NCBI GenBank assembly: GCA_016234525.1
Contig: JACRBK010000559.1
Span: 1-5,436, forward strand
Length of the DNA: 5,436 bases
DNA from: Chloroflexota bacterium
GTDB lineage: Bacteria > Chloroflexota > Anaerolineae > Aggregatilineales > Aggregatilineaceae
Direction of reading: 5' to 3'
The position numbers and the translations under genes were made by a program. Of the stretch, positions 4,877 to 5,436 are shown piece by piece. A model generated the notes under the pieces. That model saw only the letters and a program-made list of their open reading frames with translations, did not search any database and had not been told where the DNA came from. Positions within the stretch are counted from its first letter, which is position 1; each line of letters opens with the position of its first letter.

Positions 4877-5436
4877 ATGGCACAATCACCCAATAAAGGG
4901 CTGCTTGAACAGCTCCTGTCGCCTGAGAATCGGCGGCTGCAAATTGGCGCGTTAGTCGCAGCCGCTGTGATTATCATTGCCCTGATTGTTTTTGGCGGGG
5001 GCGGCGATGAGGAAGACGGAGAAGAGCAAGCAACTTTCACCCCAACGGTAGAAGAAGTTGTTGAACCAACAGCCGAACCTACTGTCGAAGCGACCGAGGA
5101 ACCGACCGTCGAAGCAACTGAAGAACCGACTGAGGAACCCACCGTCGAAGCGACCGAGGAACCTACCGAAGAGCCGACAGCCGAACCTGCTGCCGAAGCG
5201 ACTGAAGAACCGACCGAGGAACCGACAGCCGAACCCGCTGCCGAGGCGACCGAAGAAGCGACTCCTGAACCCGTCGCCGCAGCGGAATTCACGGTCAAAG
5301 ATTTGGTTGACTGCGAAAAATACGACCTGAGCGCCCTGCAAATCGGGTTGGTGACGGACGTTGGGCAGATCAACGACAAGAGCTTTAACCAAAGCTCGTG
5401 GGAAGGTGTGTTGGCGGCAGAGAAATGCGGCGCGAA
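4877..5436 (+). CDS. BMP/PnrA-family ABC transporter substrate-binding protein, membrane-anchored, C-terminus cut by window edge
   Basis: 186 codons are visible, with no stop. Order: short cytoplasmic N-terminus with a positive end (ENRRLQ, 17-22); one transmembrane helix, about 23-39; acidic Gly/Asp/Glu stretch (40-50); a Thr/Glu/Pro linker (about 52-137) with tandem repeats; then IGLVTDVGQINDKSFNQSSW (156-175) and EGV. This matches the first strand and loop of the Bmp/Med family (TDVGGxxDKSFN), receptors for nucleosides or related ligands in ABC uptake systems. Characterised members are mostly lipoproteins; no lipobox Cys occurs here, the only visible cysteines being Cys146 and Cys184 in the folded part. 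The protein is therefore probably tethered by its helix, with the linker extending outside the membrane. Permease and ATPase genes may follow beyond the window. Most of the binding domain is missing, so the ligand is uncertain. Confidence 0.85.
   Translation, partial: MAQSPNKGLLEQLLSPENRRLQIGALVAAAVIIIALIVFGGGGDEEDGEEQATFTPTVEEVVEPTAEPTVEATEEPTVEATEEPTEEPTVEATEEPTEEPTAEPAAEATEEPTEEPTAEPAAEATEEATPEPVAAAEFTVKDLVDCEKYDLSALQIGLVTDVGQINDKSFNQSSWEGVLAAEKCGA
5063..5272 (+). repeat. Thr/Glu/Pro repeat tract coding the binding-protein linker
   Basis: This in-frame tract codes for residues 63-132, built from EPT(V/A/E)E-type units. Two copies of a 16-residue unit beginning EPTEEPTAEP are identical in protein at 95-110 (5159-5206) and 111-126 (5207-5254). 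Their DNA differs only at silent third positions, so the protein sequence appears to be selected. Such low-complexity tracts are prone to length change. Confidence 0.85.

Noticed and set aside
4716..4955. Plus-strand 79-codon open frame before the transporter gene
   Set aside because: It covers the predicted promoter and leader and overlaps the transporter start in another frame; no ribosome-binding site or recognisable protein features.
4846..5392. Two long minus-strand open frames (Ser/Gly/Val-rich and Phe/Gly/Arg-rich) opposite the transporter gene
   Set aside because: They mirror the Thr/Glu/Pro repeat tract of the plus-strand gene: the low-complexity repeat removes stops on the other strand. 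Neither resembles a known protein, and the plus-strand frame has a good ribosome-binding site and a family motif.

Overview
The window most resembles a Chloroflexota (Anaerolineae-like) genome. The clearest sign is the last gene, whose product carries a long Thr/Glu/Pro ('TEEPT') linker behind its membrane anchor, a style common in that phylum. GC content is moderate. The phylum call is an inference from protein style only; no rRNA or marker gene is present.

Layout: (1) Positions 1-1268, minus strand: a GH13 alpha-glucosidase with all three catalytic residues, cut off by the left edge. (2) 1269-1515: a divergent control region. Two face-to-face promoters share two adjacent palindromes, and a third palindrome with the same half-site lies just before the next ribosome-binding site. 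(3) 1516-3415, plus strand: a two-gene operon. The first gene encodes a nucleotidyltransferase-fold protein that is an internal tandem duplication, with the active-site HxGH motif kept only in the second half. The second encodes a mannose-1-phosphate guanylyltransferase. A strong intrinsic terminator follows. (4) 3524-4700: a Gfo/Idh/MocA-family dehydrogenase with a -10-like element and a palindromic leader. (5) 4757-5436: a sigma70-type promoter and the 5' part of a BMP/PnrA-family ABC transporter substrate-binding protein, cut off by the right edge. It appears to be held by an N-terminal transmembrane helix rather than a lipid anchor.

Working together: the left half pairs alpha-glucoside breakdown with activation of sugar phosphates (GDP-mannose and possibly a second nucleotide-activated compound). 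The shared promoter region suggests one regulator could control both directions. The right half looks like a separate unit (oxidoreductase, then transporter receptor), and the intrinsic terminator at 3445-3476 separates it from the operon. No RNA genes, CRISPR arrays, insertion sequences or phage genes were seen. Nothing here amounts to a clearly new system. The most distinctive items are the duplicated, half-degenerate nucleotidyltransferase and the palindrome-rich divergent control region.
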